From DATJPY01 sp035506135 (GTDB lineage: Bacteria; Myxococcota_A; UBA9160; PR03), in assembly GCA_035506135.1 (NCBI GenBank), contig DATJPY010000103.1, forward strand, positions 1-64,000: a DNA stretch of 64,000 nt, read 5' to 3'. Below are positions 35,055-43,489 of the stretch, in pieces (positions within the stretch are counted from its first letter, which is position 1; the number at the start of each line of letters is the position of its first letter). Position numbers and translations under genes: made by a program. The notes under the pieces were generated by a model. The model saw nothing but the letters and a program-made list of their open reading frames with translations, was not told the DNA's origin and made no database searches.

Positions 35055-35852
35055 CTAGCCGAGGCCCAGCACCGACTCCATCCCGTACAGTCCGGGTGGG
35101 CGGCCCCGCAGCCAGCGGGCCGCACGCAGCGCGCCCGCGGCGAAGTGATCGCGCGTGGCGGCCCGGTGGGCGAGCTCCAGGCGCTCGCCGCGGCCGACGA
35201 GCAGCACCGTGTGCTCGCCGGGGTTGTCGCCGCCGCGCAGCGCCATCACGCCGATCGAGCCGGGCCGGCGCGGGCCGATGTCGCCCTGTCGCGCCGGCAC
35301 CGCGGCGCTGCCGGGATCCTGGCCGCGCGCCGCGGCGACGGCCGCTGCGAGGCGGAGCGCGGTGCCGCTCGGCGCGTCGCGCTTGGCCGCGTGGTGGAGC
35401 TCCACGATCTCGGCGTCGAAGTCCGGACCGAGGAGGCGCGCCGCCTCTCCGACCAGGTGGACCAGCGCATTCACGGCGACCGAGAAGTTGGGGGTCGCCA
35501 CGATCGGGATGCGCGCGGAGAGCCGCTCGATCTCCGCGCGCTGGGCGTCCGAGAGGCCCGTCGTGCCGCACACGTAGGCCACGCCGAGATCCGCCGCCGC
35601 GCGCAGCGCCCGGAGCGTCGAGTCCGGGGTGGAGAAGTCGATCGCGACGTCGGCGCCGCCGAGGGAGCGCTTCGGATCGTCGGTCACCACCACGCCGTCC
35701 AGCTCGCGCCCGAGCCCGGGGTGGCCCGACGCCTCGAGCGCGCCGACCAGCTCGACATCGGGCGCTGCCGCGACCGCGGCGCGCAGGCACTCACCCATCC
35801 GCCCGAGCGCGCCCACCGACGCCACCCGGAGCCGCGAGGGAGGCGCGCTCAA
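35055..35852 (-). CDS. dapB: 4-hydroxy-tetrahydrodipicolinate reductase
   Basis: 265 residues from a TTG at 35852 that overlaps the dapA stop (TTGA); AAGGAG lies 11 bases upstream. The nucleotide-binding start RVASVGALGRMGE appears 10 residues in, as in other DapB proteins, which supports this start. IDFSTPDST, CGTTGLSD, NFSVAVNALVHL and the catalytic block ELHHAAKRDAPSGTALR are all present. It reduces the DapA product with NAD(P)H in lysine and diaminopimelate synthesis. It is the last gene of the argH-lptM-dapF-dapA-dapB run. Confidence 0.95.
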   Translation of the reverse strand: MSAPPSRLRVASVGALGRMGECLRAAVAAAPDVELVGALEASGHPGLGRELDGVVVTDDPKRSLGGADVAIDFSTPDSTLRALRAAADLGVAYVCGTTGLSDAQRAEIERLSARIPIVATPNFSVAVNALVHLVGEAARLLGPDFDAEIVELHHAAKRDAPSGTALRLAAAVAAARGQDPGSAAVPARQGDIGPRRPGSIGVMALRGGDNPGEHTVLLVGRGERLELAHRAATRDHFAAGALRAARWLRGRPPGLYGMESVLGLG

Positions 35853-36721
35853 AGGAGCCCGTGCTCCTTCATCACGACGTGCAGGCGCTCGCGGTTCGCG
35901 TCCGAGATGGGCACCAGCGGGAGCCGCAGCTCCTCGAGGATCAGGCCGCGCATCGCGAGCGCGGCCTTCACCGGGATCGGATTGGTTTCGATGAAGAGCG
36001 CATCGATGAGCGGGAGCAGGCGCAGGTGCGCCTGGCGCGCGCGCGCCAGATCGCCCGCGCGGAAGGCGCGCACCAGCTCGACCACCTCGCCGGGCGTGAC
36101 GTTCGAGACGGTGGAGATGACGCCGCGACCCCCGATGGCGAGGATCGGCAGCGCCACCGCATCGTCGCCCGCCAGCACCGAGAAGTCGGACGGACAGCGG
36201 GCGACCACCCGGGAGACCTGCGCGAGGTCGAGGCTCGCCTCCTTGCAGCCGACCACCTGATCCAGCTCGGCGATGCGCGCCATCGTCTCCGGCAGGATGT
36301 TCGACGCCGTGCGGACGGGGATGTTGTAGACGATCAGCGGGAACGACGTCCGGCGCGCCACCTCGGCATAGTGGGCGTAGATGCCCGCTTGGGTCGGCCG
36401 GTTGTAGTACGGAGAGATCAGGAGCGCGCCGTCGGCGCCGGCCTCCTTGGCGTGCAGCGTCAGCGCCACGGCCTCGCGCGTGCTGTTCGACCCGGTGCCG
36501 GCCAGCACCTGGACGCGACCGCGCGCCGCGGCGACGGCGACCTCGACCACGCGCTGGTGCTCGGCGTGCGAGAGCGTTGCGGCCTCGCCCGTCGACCCGC
36601 ACGGCACCACCCCGTCGACGCCGGCCGCGATCTGGATCTCGATCAGCTCCTGCAGCGCCCGCTCGTCGACCGCACCGTCGCGGAAGGGCGTCACCAGCGC
36701 GGTCAGGACTCCGTCGAACAC
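35849..36721 (-). CDS. dapA: 4-hydroxy-tetrahydrodipicolinate synthase
   Basis: 290 residues from a GTG at 36721 placed directly after the dapF stop, with GGAGGAG six bases upstream. This start gives MFDGVLTALVTPF, the canonical DapA N-terminus; ATGs further upstream would run into dapF. GSTGEAATL, YYNRPTQAGIYAHY and the Schiff-base lysine in VVGCKEASLDL identify it. It condenses pyruvate with aspartate semialdehyde, the committed step to diaminopimelate and lysine. The next gene, dapB, is TTGA-coupled. Confidence 0.95.
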   Translation of the reverse strand: MFDGVLTALVTPFRDGAVDERALQELIEIQIAAGVDGVVPCGSTGEAATLSHAEHQRVVEVAVAAARGRVQVLAGTGSNSTREAVALTLHAKEAGADGALLISPYYNRPTQAGIYAHYAEVARRTSFPLIVYNIPVRTASNILPETMARIAELDQVVGCKEASLDLAQVSRVVARCPSDFSVLAGDDAVALPILAIGGRGVISTVSNVTPGEVVELVRAFRAGDLARARQAHLRLLPLIDALFIETNPIPVKAALAMRGLILEELRLPLVPISDANRERLHVVMKEHGLL

Positions 36722-36722
36722 C

Positions 36723-37622
36723 CTACGCTCCTCCGCCGCCCGGCGCCCTGCCCGCTGGATCATCGAGCCGGCCCTCTGGGTCATCAAGCTTGATCCGCCC
36801 CGAGAACACCTCGGCGGCGGGTCCCGTCATCGTGACGCCGGCGTCCGCGGCGGGCCAGGCGATCTGCAGGGCGCCCCCGCGCAGCTCGACGGACAGCTCG
36901 CGATCGGCGACACCGCGCAGGATCGAGGCCACCGCGGCGGCGCAGGCGCCGCTCCCGCACGCCAGCGTCTCGCCGGTGCCGCGCTCCCAGGTGCGCTGGC
37001 GGAGGCGATCCCGCCCCACGACCTGGATGAACTCCACGTTGACGCGGTTCGGGAACGCCGGATGGTGCTCGATGCGCGGGCCGAGCGACGTCACCGGCGC
37101 CTCGTCGACGTCGTCGACGAAGAGCACGGCGTGGGGATTGCCCATCGATACTGCGGTCACGCGCCAGGTCGCGCCGCCGACCTCGAGCGGGGCGTCGACG
37201 ACCGGCCCGTCGCCCGTGCCGAGTCGGGTGGGGATCTTGGCGGGCGCGAAGATCGGCCGGCCCATCTCGACACGCACCCGGTCGGCGCCCGCCCAGCTCG
37301 GCCGCACCACGCCTCCGAGCGTCTCGACCGCGAGCTCCTGCTTGTCGGTGAGCCCGCGGTCGCGCAGGTACTTGAACACGGCGCGGATGCCGTTGCCGCA
37401 CATCTCCACCTGCGAGCCGTCGGCGTCGTAGATCTCCATGCGCACGTCGGCGACCCGCGAGGGCCGCAGCACCAGGATCTGATCCGCCCCGACGCCGAAG
37501 TGCCGGTCCGCCAGCCTGCGCGCCAGGCCTTCGATCGGCGGGAGCACTCCGCGCAGGCCGTCGAGCACGACGAAGTCGTTGCCGGCACCGTGCATCTTCG
37601 TGAACTCGAGCCACTGCGTCAT
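36723..37622 (-). CDS. dapF: diaminopimelate epimerase
   Basis: 299 residues; the ATG overlaps the stop of the lipoprotein gene (ATGA). KMHGAGNDFVVLDG opens the enzyme, and the two catalytic cysteines are in EMCGNGIRAV and LACGSGACAAA. The final ~20 residues after EVFSGRI are a non-conserved tail rich in Asp and Gly. It converts LL- to meso-diaminopimelate for peptidoglycan and lysine. The position next to a small lipoprotein mirrors the dapF-yifL (lptM) pair in enterobacteria. Confidence 0.95.
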   Translation of the reverse strand: MTQWLEFTKMHGAGNDFVVLDGLRGVLPPIEGLARRLADRHFGVGADQILVLRPSRVADVRMEIYDADGSQVEMCGNGIRAVFKYLRDRGLTDKQELAVETLGGVVRPSWAGADRVRVEMGRPIFAPAKIPTRLGTGDGPVVDAPLEVGGATWRVTAVSMGNPHAVLFVDDVDEAPVTSLGPRIEHHPAFPNRVNVEFIQVVGRDRLRQRTWERGTGETLACGSGACAAAVASILRGVADRELSVELRGGALQIAWPAADAGVTMTGPAAEVFSGRIKLDDPEGRLDDPAGRAPGGGGA

Positions 37623-37930
37623 CGATCGGGCTCCGCTGGGTCCGAATCGTCGTCGTCGTCCATCGGCCCGGGAACGCCCTGCGCCCCGGTCACTCCCGTT
37701 GCCGGCTCGCTTGCCGCAGGAGGAGTCGTCGCCGCGGGCGCCGTCCCTGCCGCCGCTCCAGCCGCCGGCGCTGTTCCGGCCGCGGGTGCCCCGGCCGCGG
37801 GAGCTGTCCCTCCGGCGGCGGCGGGGGACGGGAGCGGATGCGTCCGCTGGGGCGGACCGTACCTCCCGCAGCCAGCGGCCGCGAGGGCGGCGCCGACCAT
37901 CGCGACGGCGATCCCGGTGCGGCGTCTCAA
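37619..37930 (-). CDS. small Pro/Ala-rich lipoprotein, LptM-like
   Basis: 103 residues from a TTG at 37930 that overlaps the argH stop (TTGA) and gives the basic n-region MRRRTG. The lipobox is LAAAGC, and the mature start CGRYGPPQ is like the CGLKGPLY of E. coli LptM (YifL). That short lipoprotein assists LptD maturation and is also encoded beside dapF. The rest is a low-complexity Ala/Pro/Gly tail ending in an acidic stretch (DDDDDSD), longer than in LptM. The role is inferred from these features and synteny only. Confidence 0.65.
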   Translation of the reverse strand: MRRRTGIAVAMVGAALAAAGCGRYGPPQRTHPLPSPAAAGGTAPAAGAPAAGTAPAAGAAAGTAPAATTPPAASEPATGVTGAQGVPGPMDDDDDSDPAEPDR

Positions 37931-39351
37931 CCCGCGTCCTCCCCCTCGGCCGCCAGCGCCTCCGCCTCGGCGGCCAGCTCCGCATCCGTGTGTGCCAGCG
38001 CCTCGACGACCCGCGCGCGCGCGGTCGCGCCGGGAGCCGATCGGCGTTCGAGCGCCCCCTCGAGCGTGAGCAGCTCGGTGGCGGCCGCCGGGAACGCCGG
38101 GTGGAACGCACGCAGGTCCTCGCGCGAGAGCGAGCGCAGATCGATCTGCTTGGCGACGCAGTGGCCGACCACGCGTCCCACCGCCTCGTGCGCCTCGCGG
38201 AACGCGACGCCCTCCCGCACCAGCGTCTCGGCCAGGTCGGTGGCGAGGAGCATCGGGTCCTCGGCCGCGGCGCGCATCCGCTCGTGGCGCACGGTGAGGG
38301 TCGCGAGCGCGCCCGCCAGCACCGAGAGCGAGTCGCGCAGCGTCGCAGCCGCGTCGAACACCGGCTCCTTGTCCTCCTGGAGGTCGCGATTGTAGGCGAG
38401 CGGGAGGCCCTTCACGACGCTGAGGAGGGCGACGAGGTCGCCGATTACGCGACCCGTCTTGCCGCGCACCAGCTCCGGCACGTCCGGATTCTTCTTCTGC
38501 GGCATCAGGCTCGAGCCGGTCGAGTAGGCGTCGGCGAGCTCGACGAAGCCGAACTCCGCGGTCGACCACAGCACGAGCTCCTCGGCCAGCCGCGACAGAT
38601 TCACCATCGCGATCGCGCAGGCGGCGGCGAACTCGAGCGCCGCGTCGCGCGAGGCCACCGCGTCCAGGCTGTTGCGCGAAGGCCCCTCGAAGCCGAGCGC
38701 TGCGGCCGTCTCGTCGCGATCGATCGGGAGCGTGGTGCCCGCCAGCGCGGCGGACCCGAGCGGCGAGCGGGCCAGGCGGCCGCGCAGGTCGCGGAAGCGC
38801 GCCGCGTCGCGCCCGAGCATCTCGACGAAGGCGAGCCAGTGGTGCGCGAGCCGCACCGGCTGGGCGCGCTGGAGATGCGTGTAGCCCGGCAGCACCGTGT
38901 CGACGTGCTCGTGTGCGCGGCGCACCAGCACGTGACGCAGCTCGAGGATTCCATGACGCGCTGCGAGCGCGGCGTCCCGCAGATAGAGCAGGAGGTCGGT
39001 GGCCACCTGGTCGTTGCGGCTGCGGCCGGTGTGGAGCCGGGAAGCGACCGCCCCGACCCGCTCGCGCAGGCGCGCCTCGATGTTGGTGTGGACGTCCTCG
39101 AGGCGCGGATCGAAGACAAGCGAGCCGGCCTCGATCTCGCCTGCGATGGCGGTGAGGCCCTCGACCAGCGTCTCGGCATCCGCTTTCGGGATCACGCCGG
39201 TGTGGCCGAGCATGCGCGCGTGGGCGATGGAGCCGCGCACGTCATGGCGCGCCAGCGCGCGGTCGAAGTGCACCGAGGCGGTGAAGCGTTCGACCGCGGG
39301 ATCGGTGGCCTCGGAGAAGCGGCCGCCCCAGGGCTTGTCTGACTGCCCCAT
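37927..39351 (-). CDS. argH: argininosuccinate lyase
   Basis: 474 residues. The fumarase-superfamily signature is STGSSLMPQKKNPDVPEL; HTGRSRNDQVATD and GYTHLQRAQPV are the other active-site blocks. It splits argininosuccinate to arginine and fumarate. The start at MGQSDKPWGGRFSE is standard for the family. It heads the minus-strand operon that goes on to lptM-like, dapF, dapA and dapB, joining arginine and lysine/diaminopimelate synthesis in one transcript. Confidence 0.96.
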   Translation of the reverse strand: MGQSDKPWGGRFSEATDPAVERFTASVHFDRALARHDVRGSIAHARMLGHTGVIPKADAETLVEGLTAIAGEIEAGSLVFDPRLEDVHTNIEARLRERVGAVASRLHTGRSRNDQVATDLLLYLRDAALAARHGILELRHVLVRRAHEHVDTVLPGYTHLQRAQPVRLAHHWLAFVEMLGRDAARFRDLRGRLARSPLGSAALAGTTLPIDRDETAAALGFEGPSRNSLDAVASRDAALEFAAACAIAMVNLSRLAEELVLWSTAEFGFVELADAYSTGSSLMPQKKNPDVPELVRGKTGRVIGDLVALLSVVKGLPLAYNRDLQEDKEPVFDAAATLRDSLSVLAGALATLTVRHERMRAAAEDPMLLATDLAETLVREGVAFREAHEAVGRVVGHCVAKQIDLRSLSREDLRAFHPAFPAAATELLTLEGALERRSAPGATARARVVEALAHTDAELAAEAEALAAEGEDAG

Positions 39352-39514
39352 GTGCGGAATCTCGGAAAGCCCCTAGCCTTCTGCAAGTCGCCCGCTCGAG
39401 CCGCCCTCCTGTGGCCCCGGGCGTTCCCCCCAGACGGCGTCGAAGGTTGCGGGGTGCGGCTGCGTCCACTCCGCGTTCACCCTGCCGAGCCGATACGGTC
39501 GCTGGAGGACGCGG

Positions 39515-41986
39515 ATGCGGCAGCGGGGAGGTCGCTTGCCCAGGTCGGCTGCCAAGCGCGACGCGGGCGCCGCGCGCGAGGACGCGCCGCGTCGGCGAGG
39601 CCTCGGGCTCTGGCGCGCGATCGCCATCTCGGCGCTCCTCCTCGCCTTCGGCGTCGGCGTCTTCGCCGCCCGCGCCGTGGTACGGCTCGACCGCGTGGTG
39701 CAGGAGCGCTTCAGCGGCCGGCTCTTCCGGGTGCCGTCGAGGGTCTACTCTGCGCCGACCATCGTCTACGCGGGCCTCGATCTCGATCGGGCCGACCTGC
39801 ACGGGACGCTCCGCCGCCTGGGCTATCGCGAGGCCGCCGCGGACGCCGTCGACGAGCCCGGCACCTACGCCTGGGAGAGCGGGCGCATCCTGCTCTACGT
39901 GCGCGCCTTCGAGCACCCGACGCGCCCCGAGCCGGCGCACCGCATCGAGCTGCGCCTCGCAGGGACCCAGGTCGACGAGATCCGCGACACCGCGTCCGGT
40001 CGCGAGCTGGCCGTGGTGATGCTCGAGCCCGAGCTGGTGGGCGCCTACTACGGCCCGGATCACGAGCAGCGCGAGCTGGTGCGCCTCGGCGAGCTGCCGC
40101 GGCATCTGGTCGACGCGGTGCTGGCCGTCGAGGACCAGCGCTTCGAAGAGCACCATGGCATCGATCCCGTCCGCATCGTCGGCGCGCTCTGGGCCAACTT
40201 GCGCGCCGGCGGCATTGCGCAGGGCGGAAGCACGGTCACCGAGCAGCTCGTGAAGAACTTCTTCCTGACGCCGGAGCGCACGTTCGGTCGCCGGCTGAAG
40301 ACCGCCGTGATGTCGTTGATCGTCGAGGCCCGCTACAGCAAGGACGAGATCCTCGAGTGCTATCTGAACGAGATCTACCTCGGGCAGCGGGGCTCGACGG
40401 CGATCCACGGCGTCGGCGAGGCGTCGCACTTCTACTTCGGGAAGGCGGCGCGCGACCTGCGGGTCGACGAGGCCGCGCTCCTCGCCGGGCTGATCCACAG
40501 CCCCGGCGGCGACTCCCCCTTCGCCGATGCGGAGCGAGCGCGCGCGCGCCGCGACCTGGTCCTCGGGCTGATGCTGTCCCAGGGCCGGCTCGACCAATCG
40601 AGCTACGACGTGGCCCGCGCACAGCCGCTCGCGCTGGCGCCGCGCACCCCGGAGCCCCGCGAGACCCGCTACTTCCTCGACGCCGTCCGTCGCCAGCTCC
40701 CCGAGGTCTACGTGCGCGAGACGCTCGCGAGCGAGGGCCTTCGGATCTACTCGACGCTCGACCTGCGGCTCCAGCAGCGCGCGGCGGTCGCCCTGCACGA
40801 CGGGCTCGATGCGCTCGAGCGCCAGCTCCGCGGCCTGCGCGTCGAGGACGGACCGCGGATCCAGGGCTGCCTCCTGGCGCTCCGCCCGCAGACCGGCGAG
40901 GTGCTCGCCCTCGTCGGCGGGCGCGACTACGGCGAGACCCAGTTCGACCGCTGCACGCAGGCGCGCCGCCCCGCAGGGAGCGCATTCAAGCCGTTCGTCT
41001 ACATCGCAGCTCTCGAGGCGACGAATCCGCCGCCGGTCATCACCCTCGCGAGCACCCTCGACGACAGCCCGCTCACGCTCCACACGCCGTCGGGCGACTG
41101 GTCGCCGGTGAACTACGACCACAAGTTCCACGGCCGTGTGTCGGTGCGCACGGCGATCGAGCACTCGATGAACGTCGCCACGGCGCGGCTCGCGCAGGCG
41201 GTCGGCATCGAGCGCGTCGTCGACGTAGCGCGCCGCCTCGGCATCGAGAGCGATCTCGACCCCGTCCCGAGCCTGGCGCTCGGCGCCGCCGACCTGACGC
41301 CGCTCGAGCTGGCGCGCGCCTACGCCACGATCGCCAACGGCGGCATCCGCCCCGAGGTGCGCTTCTTCGAGGATCTGACGGAGCCGGATGGGCGCGTGCT
41401 GGAGCGCCGCTCGGTCGCCTTCGAGCGCGTCCTCGACCCGGGGACCGCGTTCCTCGCGACCTCGCTGCTCGAGGGCGTCGTCGACCGCGGGACCGCGAGC
41501 GCGATCCGCAAGTCGGGCCTGCGCGGACCGCTCGCCGGGAAGACGGGGACCACCAACGACTCCAAGGACGCGTGGTTCGTCGGCTTCACCCCCGATCTCG
41601 TCGCGGTGGTCTGGGTCGGCTTCGACGACCCGCGCGGGATGCGCTACCCGGCCGCGCGCCTCGCCGTTCCGATCTGGCAGCGCTTCATCCAGGACGCGAC
41701 GGGCGGCCAGATCCGCGGCTCGTTCGTGCCGCCGCCCGAGGTGCGCGCCGTCGACATCGATCCGGAGACCGGCGCGCTCGCGCTCGACGGCTGCCCGCGC
41801 CGGCAGCCCGAGTACTTCATCGCCGGAACCGAGCCGAGCACGAGCTGTCCGGGCGGCGTCGTGCCGGTGCTGGCCGGGGAGGAGTCCCCGCACGCCGAGC
41901 CGGGCGCGCCGAACGGCGGCTCGGGCGGCCCCGGTCGGCCGACCTGGCTCGGGCGCATCGTCGAGCGCCTGTTCGGCGGCCCGTAG
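39515..41986 (+). CDS. mrcB: bifunctional penicillin-binding protein 1B type
   Basis: 823 residues. A basic cytoplasmic tail and one TM helix (about 30-52) lead into a UB2H-like domain (VYSAPTIVYAGLDLDRADLHG). The GT51 glycosyltransferase follows (AVEDQRFEEHHGID, GGSTVTEQLVKNFFL, ARYSKDEILECYLNEIYLGQ), then the transpeptidase with AGSAFKPFVY (SxxK), EHSMNVATA (SxN) and GKTGTTND (KTG). It polymerises and cross-links peptidoglycan in the periplasm. The UB2H domain suggests regulation by an outer-membrane lipoprotein; the TPR lipoprotein encoded directly after is a candidate partner. Confidence 0.93.
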   Translation: MRQRGGRLPRSAAKRDAGAAREDAPRRRGLGLWRAIAISALLLAFGVGVFAARAVVRLDRVVQERFSGRLFRVPSRVYSAPTIVYAGLDLDRADLHGTLRRLGYREAAADAVDEPGTYAWESGRILLYVRAFEHPTRPEPAHRIELRLAGTQVDEIRDTASGRELAVVMLEPELVGAYYGPDHEQRELVRLGELPRHLVDAVLAVEDQRFEEHHGIDPVRIVGALWANLRAGGIAQGGSTVTEQLVKNFFLTPERTFGRRLKTAVMSLIVEARYSKDEILECYLNEIYLGQRGSTAIHGVGEASHFYFGKAARDLRVDEAALLAGLIHSPGGDSPFADAERARARRDLVLGLMLSQGRLDQSSYDVARAQPLALAPRTPEPRETRYFLDAVRRQLPEVYVRETLASEGLRIYSTLDLRLQQRAAVALHDGLDALERQLRGLRVEDGPRIQGCLLALRPQTGEVLALVGGRDYGETQFDRCTQARRPAGSAFKPFVYIAALEATNPPPVITLASTLDDSPLTLHTPSGDWSPVNYDHKFHGRVSVRTAIEHSMNVATARLAQAVGIERVVDVARRLGIESDLDPVPSLALGAADLTPLELARAYATIANGGIRPEVRFFEDLTEPDGRVLERRSVAFERVLDPGTAFLATSLLEGVVDRGTASAIRKSGLRGPLAGKTGTTNDSKDAWFVGFTPDLVAVVWVGFDDPRGMRYPAARLAVPIWQRFIQDATGGQIRGSFVPPPEVRAVDIDPETGALALDGCPRRQPEYFIAGTEPSTSCPGGVVPVLAGEESPHAEPGAPNGGSGGPGRPTWLGRIVERLFGGP

Positions 41987-42558
41987 TGATCTCGCAGCGC
42001 GCGCCCCGGCTCGCGCTCGCGGCGCTCGTGTCCTCCCTCGGCCTGCTCGCGGCCTGCGCGTCGGGCCCGCTGCGGCCGACGTCTCCGAGACGGCCGACAC
42101 CGCTCCCGGAGCAGCGGATGCCGCCGGGTGAGGTCGTGCCGATCCGACTCACCAGCGTCGCGGGCACGGGAGACGCCGCGCGCCGCGCGTCGACGCGCCT
42201 CGCCGTCGAAGGGCTCGACGCCGACGCCTCGGCGCAGCCCGCGCTCGCCGCCGACCGCTACGCGCGCGCGCTCCAGGTCGACCCGACGAATCCGTGGGTG
42301 TATCTCGCGCTCGCGCGCCATCGACTCGACGAAGACCGTCCGGTCGACGCGCTCTCCGCGCTCGACCAGGCCGAGTCGAGGTTGCGCGCCGAGGGCGCCG
42401 TATCCCCGGGCGTCGAGGTCGACCTGATCGGGCTGCGCGGTGCAGCGCTCGTCGCGTCCGGCAAGGCGGAGCGCGGCGAGCCCCTGCTGCGCAACGCCGC
42501 GCAGAGCGCGCCCGAGGTGTGGGGCGACGGGCGCCTGGATCCGGCGGAGCTCCGATAA
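41986..42558 (+). CDS. TPR-type lipoprotein downstream of PBP1B
   Basis: 190 residues; the GTG overlaps the TAG of the PBP gene (TAGTG). The signal ends with lipobox LAAC. Residues 70-180 contain helical TPR-like pairs (AADRYARALQVDPTNPWVYL, ALARHRLDEDRPVDALSALDQ). One-base coupling to mrcB suggests a role in regulating PBP1B, like LpoB or the TPR part of LpoA, but there is no sequence similarity I can assert. The upstream Pro-rich spacer would let it reach through the periplasm. Confidence 0.65.
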   Translation: MISQRAPRLALAALVSSLGLLAACASGPLRPTSPRRPTPLPEQRMPPGEVVPIRLTSVAGTGDAARRASTRLAVEGLDADASAQPALAADRYARALQVDPTNPWVYLALARHRLDEDRPVDALSALDQAESRLRAEGAVSPGVEVDLIGLRGAALVASGKAERGEPLLRNAAQSAPEVWGDGRLDPAELR

Positions 42559-42630
42559 GAGCTGGAGGTCCGTCCTCTCCGGGCAATCAGATCGGCTGGA
42601 GTATCGGCCAGTGCCTGCGAAGCAGGCGCA

Positions 42631-42660
42631 CGCAGCGAGCCGAAGGCGAGCGAAGTCAAC
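42631..42660 (+). repeat. dispersed GC-rich repeat, copy 2
   Basis: CGCAGCGAGCCGAAGG ... CGAGCGAAGTCAAC lies between the TPR lipoprotein and lspA, after a small hairpin (CCTGC-GAA-GCAGG, 42614-42626). It shares the frame of copies 1 and 3. Confidence 0.5.
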
Positions 42661-42700
42661 GGATGCCGCCCCGCGGGTCGTGTGATAGCCTGCGCGTCGC

Positions 42701-43219
42701 ATGCCGCCGAAGACGAAGATCTTCCTCGGCGCCTTCCTCGTCGTCGCCGTCCTCGACCAGGCAACCAAGCTCTGGATCTCGAGCACGATGTCGTTCGCCG
42801 ATCGCCTTCCGATGATCGACGGCTTCTTCTACATCACCAACGTGCGGAACCGCGGGGCGGCGTTCAGCCTCTTCGCCGAAGCGCCCGCGCCGGTGCGGCT
42901 CACGCTGTTCATCGGCATCACGCTGGTCGCGATCGCGCTGATCGTCTCGTTCTACCGCCGCCTCGCCCCCGGGGACCGACTCTCCGCGCTCTCGCTCGGA
43001 ATGATTCTCGGCGGCGCCGTCGGAAACCTGATCGATCGAGTGGTACGCGGCGAGGTGGTCGACTTCCTCCACTTCCGACTGTGGGGCGGCTACGAGTGGC
43101 CGGACTTCAACCTCGCCGACAGCGCGATCGTCGTCGGTGTGGCGTTCCTCATCGTCGAGCTTCTCGCCACCGAGGGGGAGACGCGTTCCGACCCCGCGGG
43201 AGTCGAGCCCGGCGCCTGA
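42701..43219 (+). CDS. lspA: lipoprotein signal peptidase (signal peptidase II)
   Basis: 172 residues with four hydrophobic helices. NRGAAFSLF, GNLIDRVVRGEVVDFL and FNLADSAIVVG are the family blocks; the catalytic aspartates are Asp 121 and Asp 140, matching Asp 123 and Asp 141 of the E. coli enzyme. It removes signal peptides from diacylated prolipoproteins, many of which are encoded in this window. The C-terminus is slightly extended and acidic. Confidence 0.96.
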   Translation: MPPKTKIFLGAFLVVAVLDQATKLWISSTMSFADRLPMIDGFFYITNVRNRGAAFSLFAEAPAPVRLTLFIGITLVAIALIVSFYRRLAPGDRLSALSLGMILGGAVGNLIDRVVRGEVVDFLHFRLWGGYEWPDFNLADSAIVVGVAFLIVELLATEGETRSDPAGVEPGA

Positions 43220-43340
43220 ACGCGCGTCGCGCGCGATTCTCTCCGCAATCTTCGGGACGTGCGGGCGAGAGCGCAGACTCTTCTTGGTGTAGCCCTATCT
43301 GGTACCGGCAAAAAACCGAGTTCACGTTGCCGACTTCTTG

Positions 43341-43366
43341 TTGACACCCAATCAGACGCGTGTAAT
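43341..43366 (+). promoter_or_regulatory. sigma-70-type promoter before the IclR gene
   Basis: A perfect -35 (TTGACA, 43341-43346) is followed after 16 bases by TAATAC, a weak -10, in an AT-rich island. The TGTAATACA within it is also an odd dyad (TGTA-A-TACA) that could be an operator. The leader to the ATG at 43490 would be about 115 bases. Confidence 0.45.
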
Positions 43367-43489
43367 ACAGGGGCGCCACCGACGAGGAGGGGCCCCGTCG
43401 CGGCATCTTCTTCCATCGACCTTCTTCCACGACCACGGGTTTCGAGACGGAGCGCGTCCGGGTCCGCGGGTCCTGCAAAGGGCGTGTCG

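Noticed and set aside
39352..39514. Search for tRNA, riboswitch or CRISPR structure in the intergenic gaps, including this one
   Set aside because: No cloverleaf, conserved aptamer core or regularly spaced repeat was seen by eye in any gap; only simple hairpins were found.
43259..43489. N-terminal extension of the IclR regulator from a GTG at 43259
   Set aside because: The extension would cover the promoter-like island (TTGACA) and has no family similarity.
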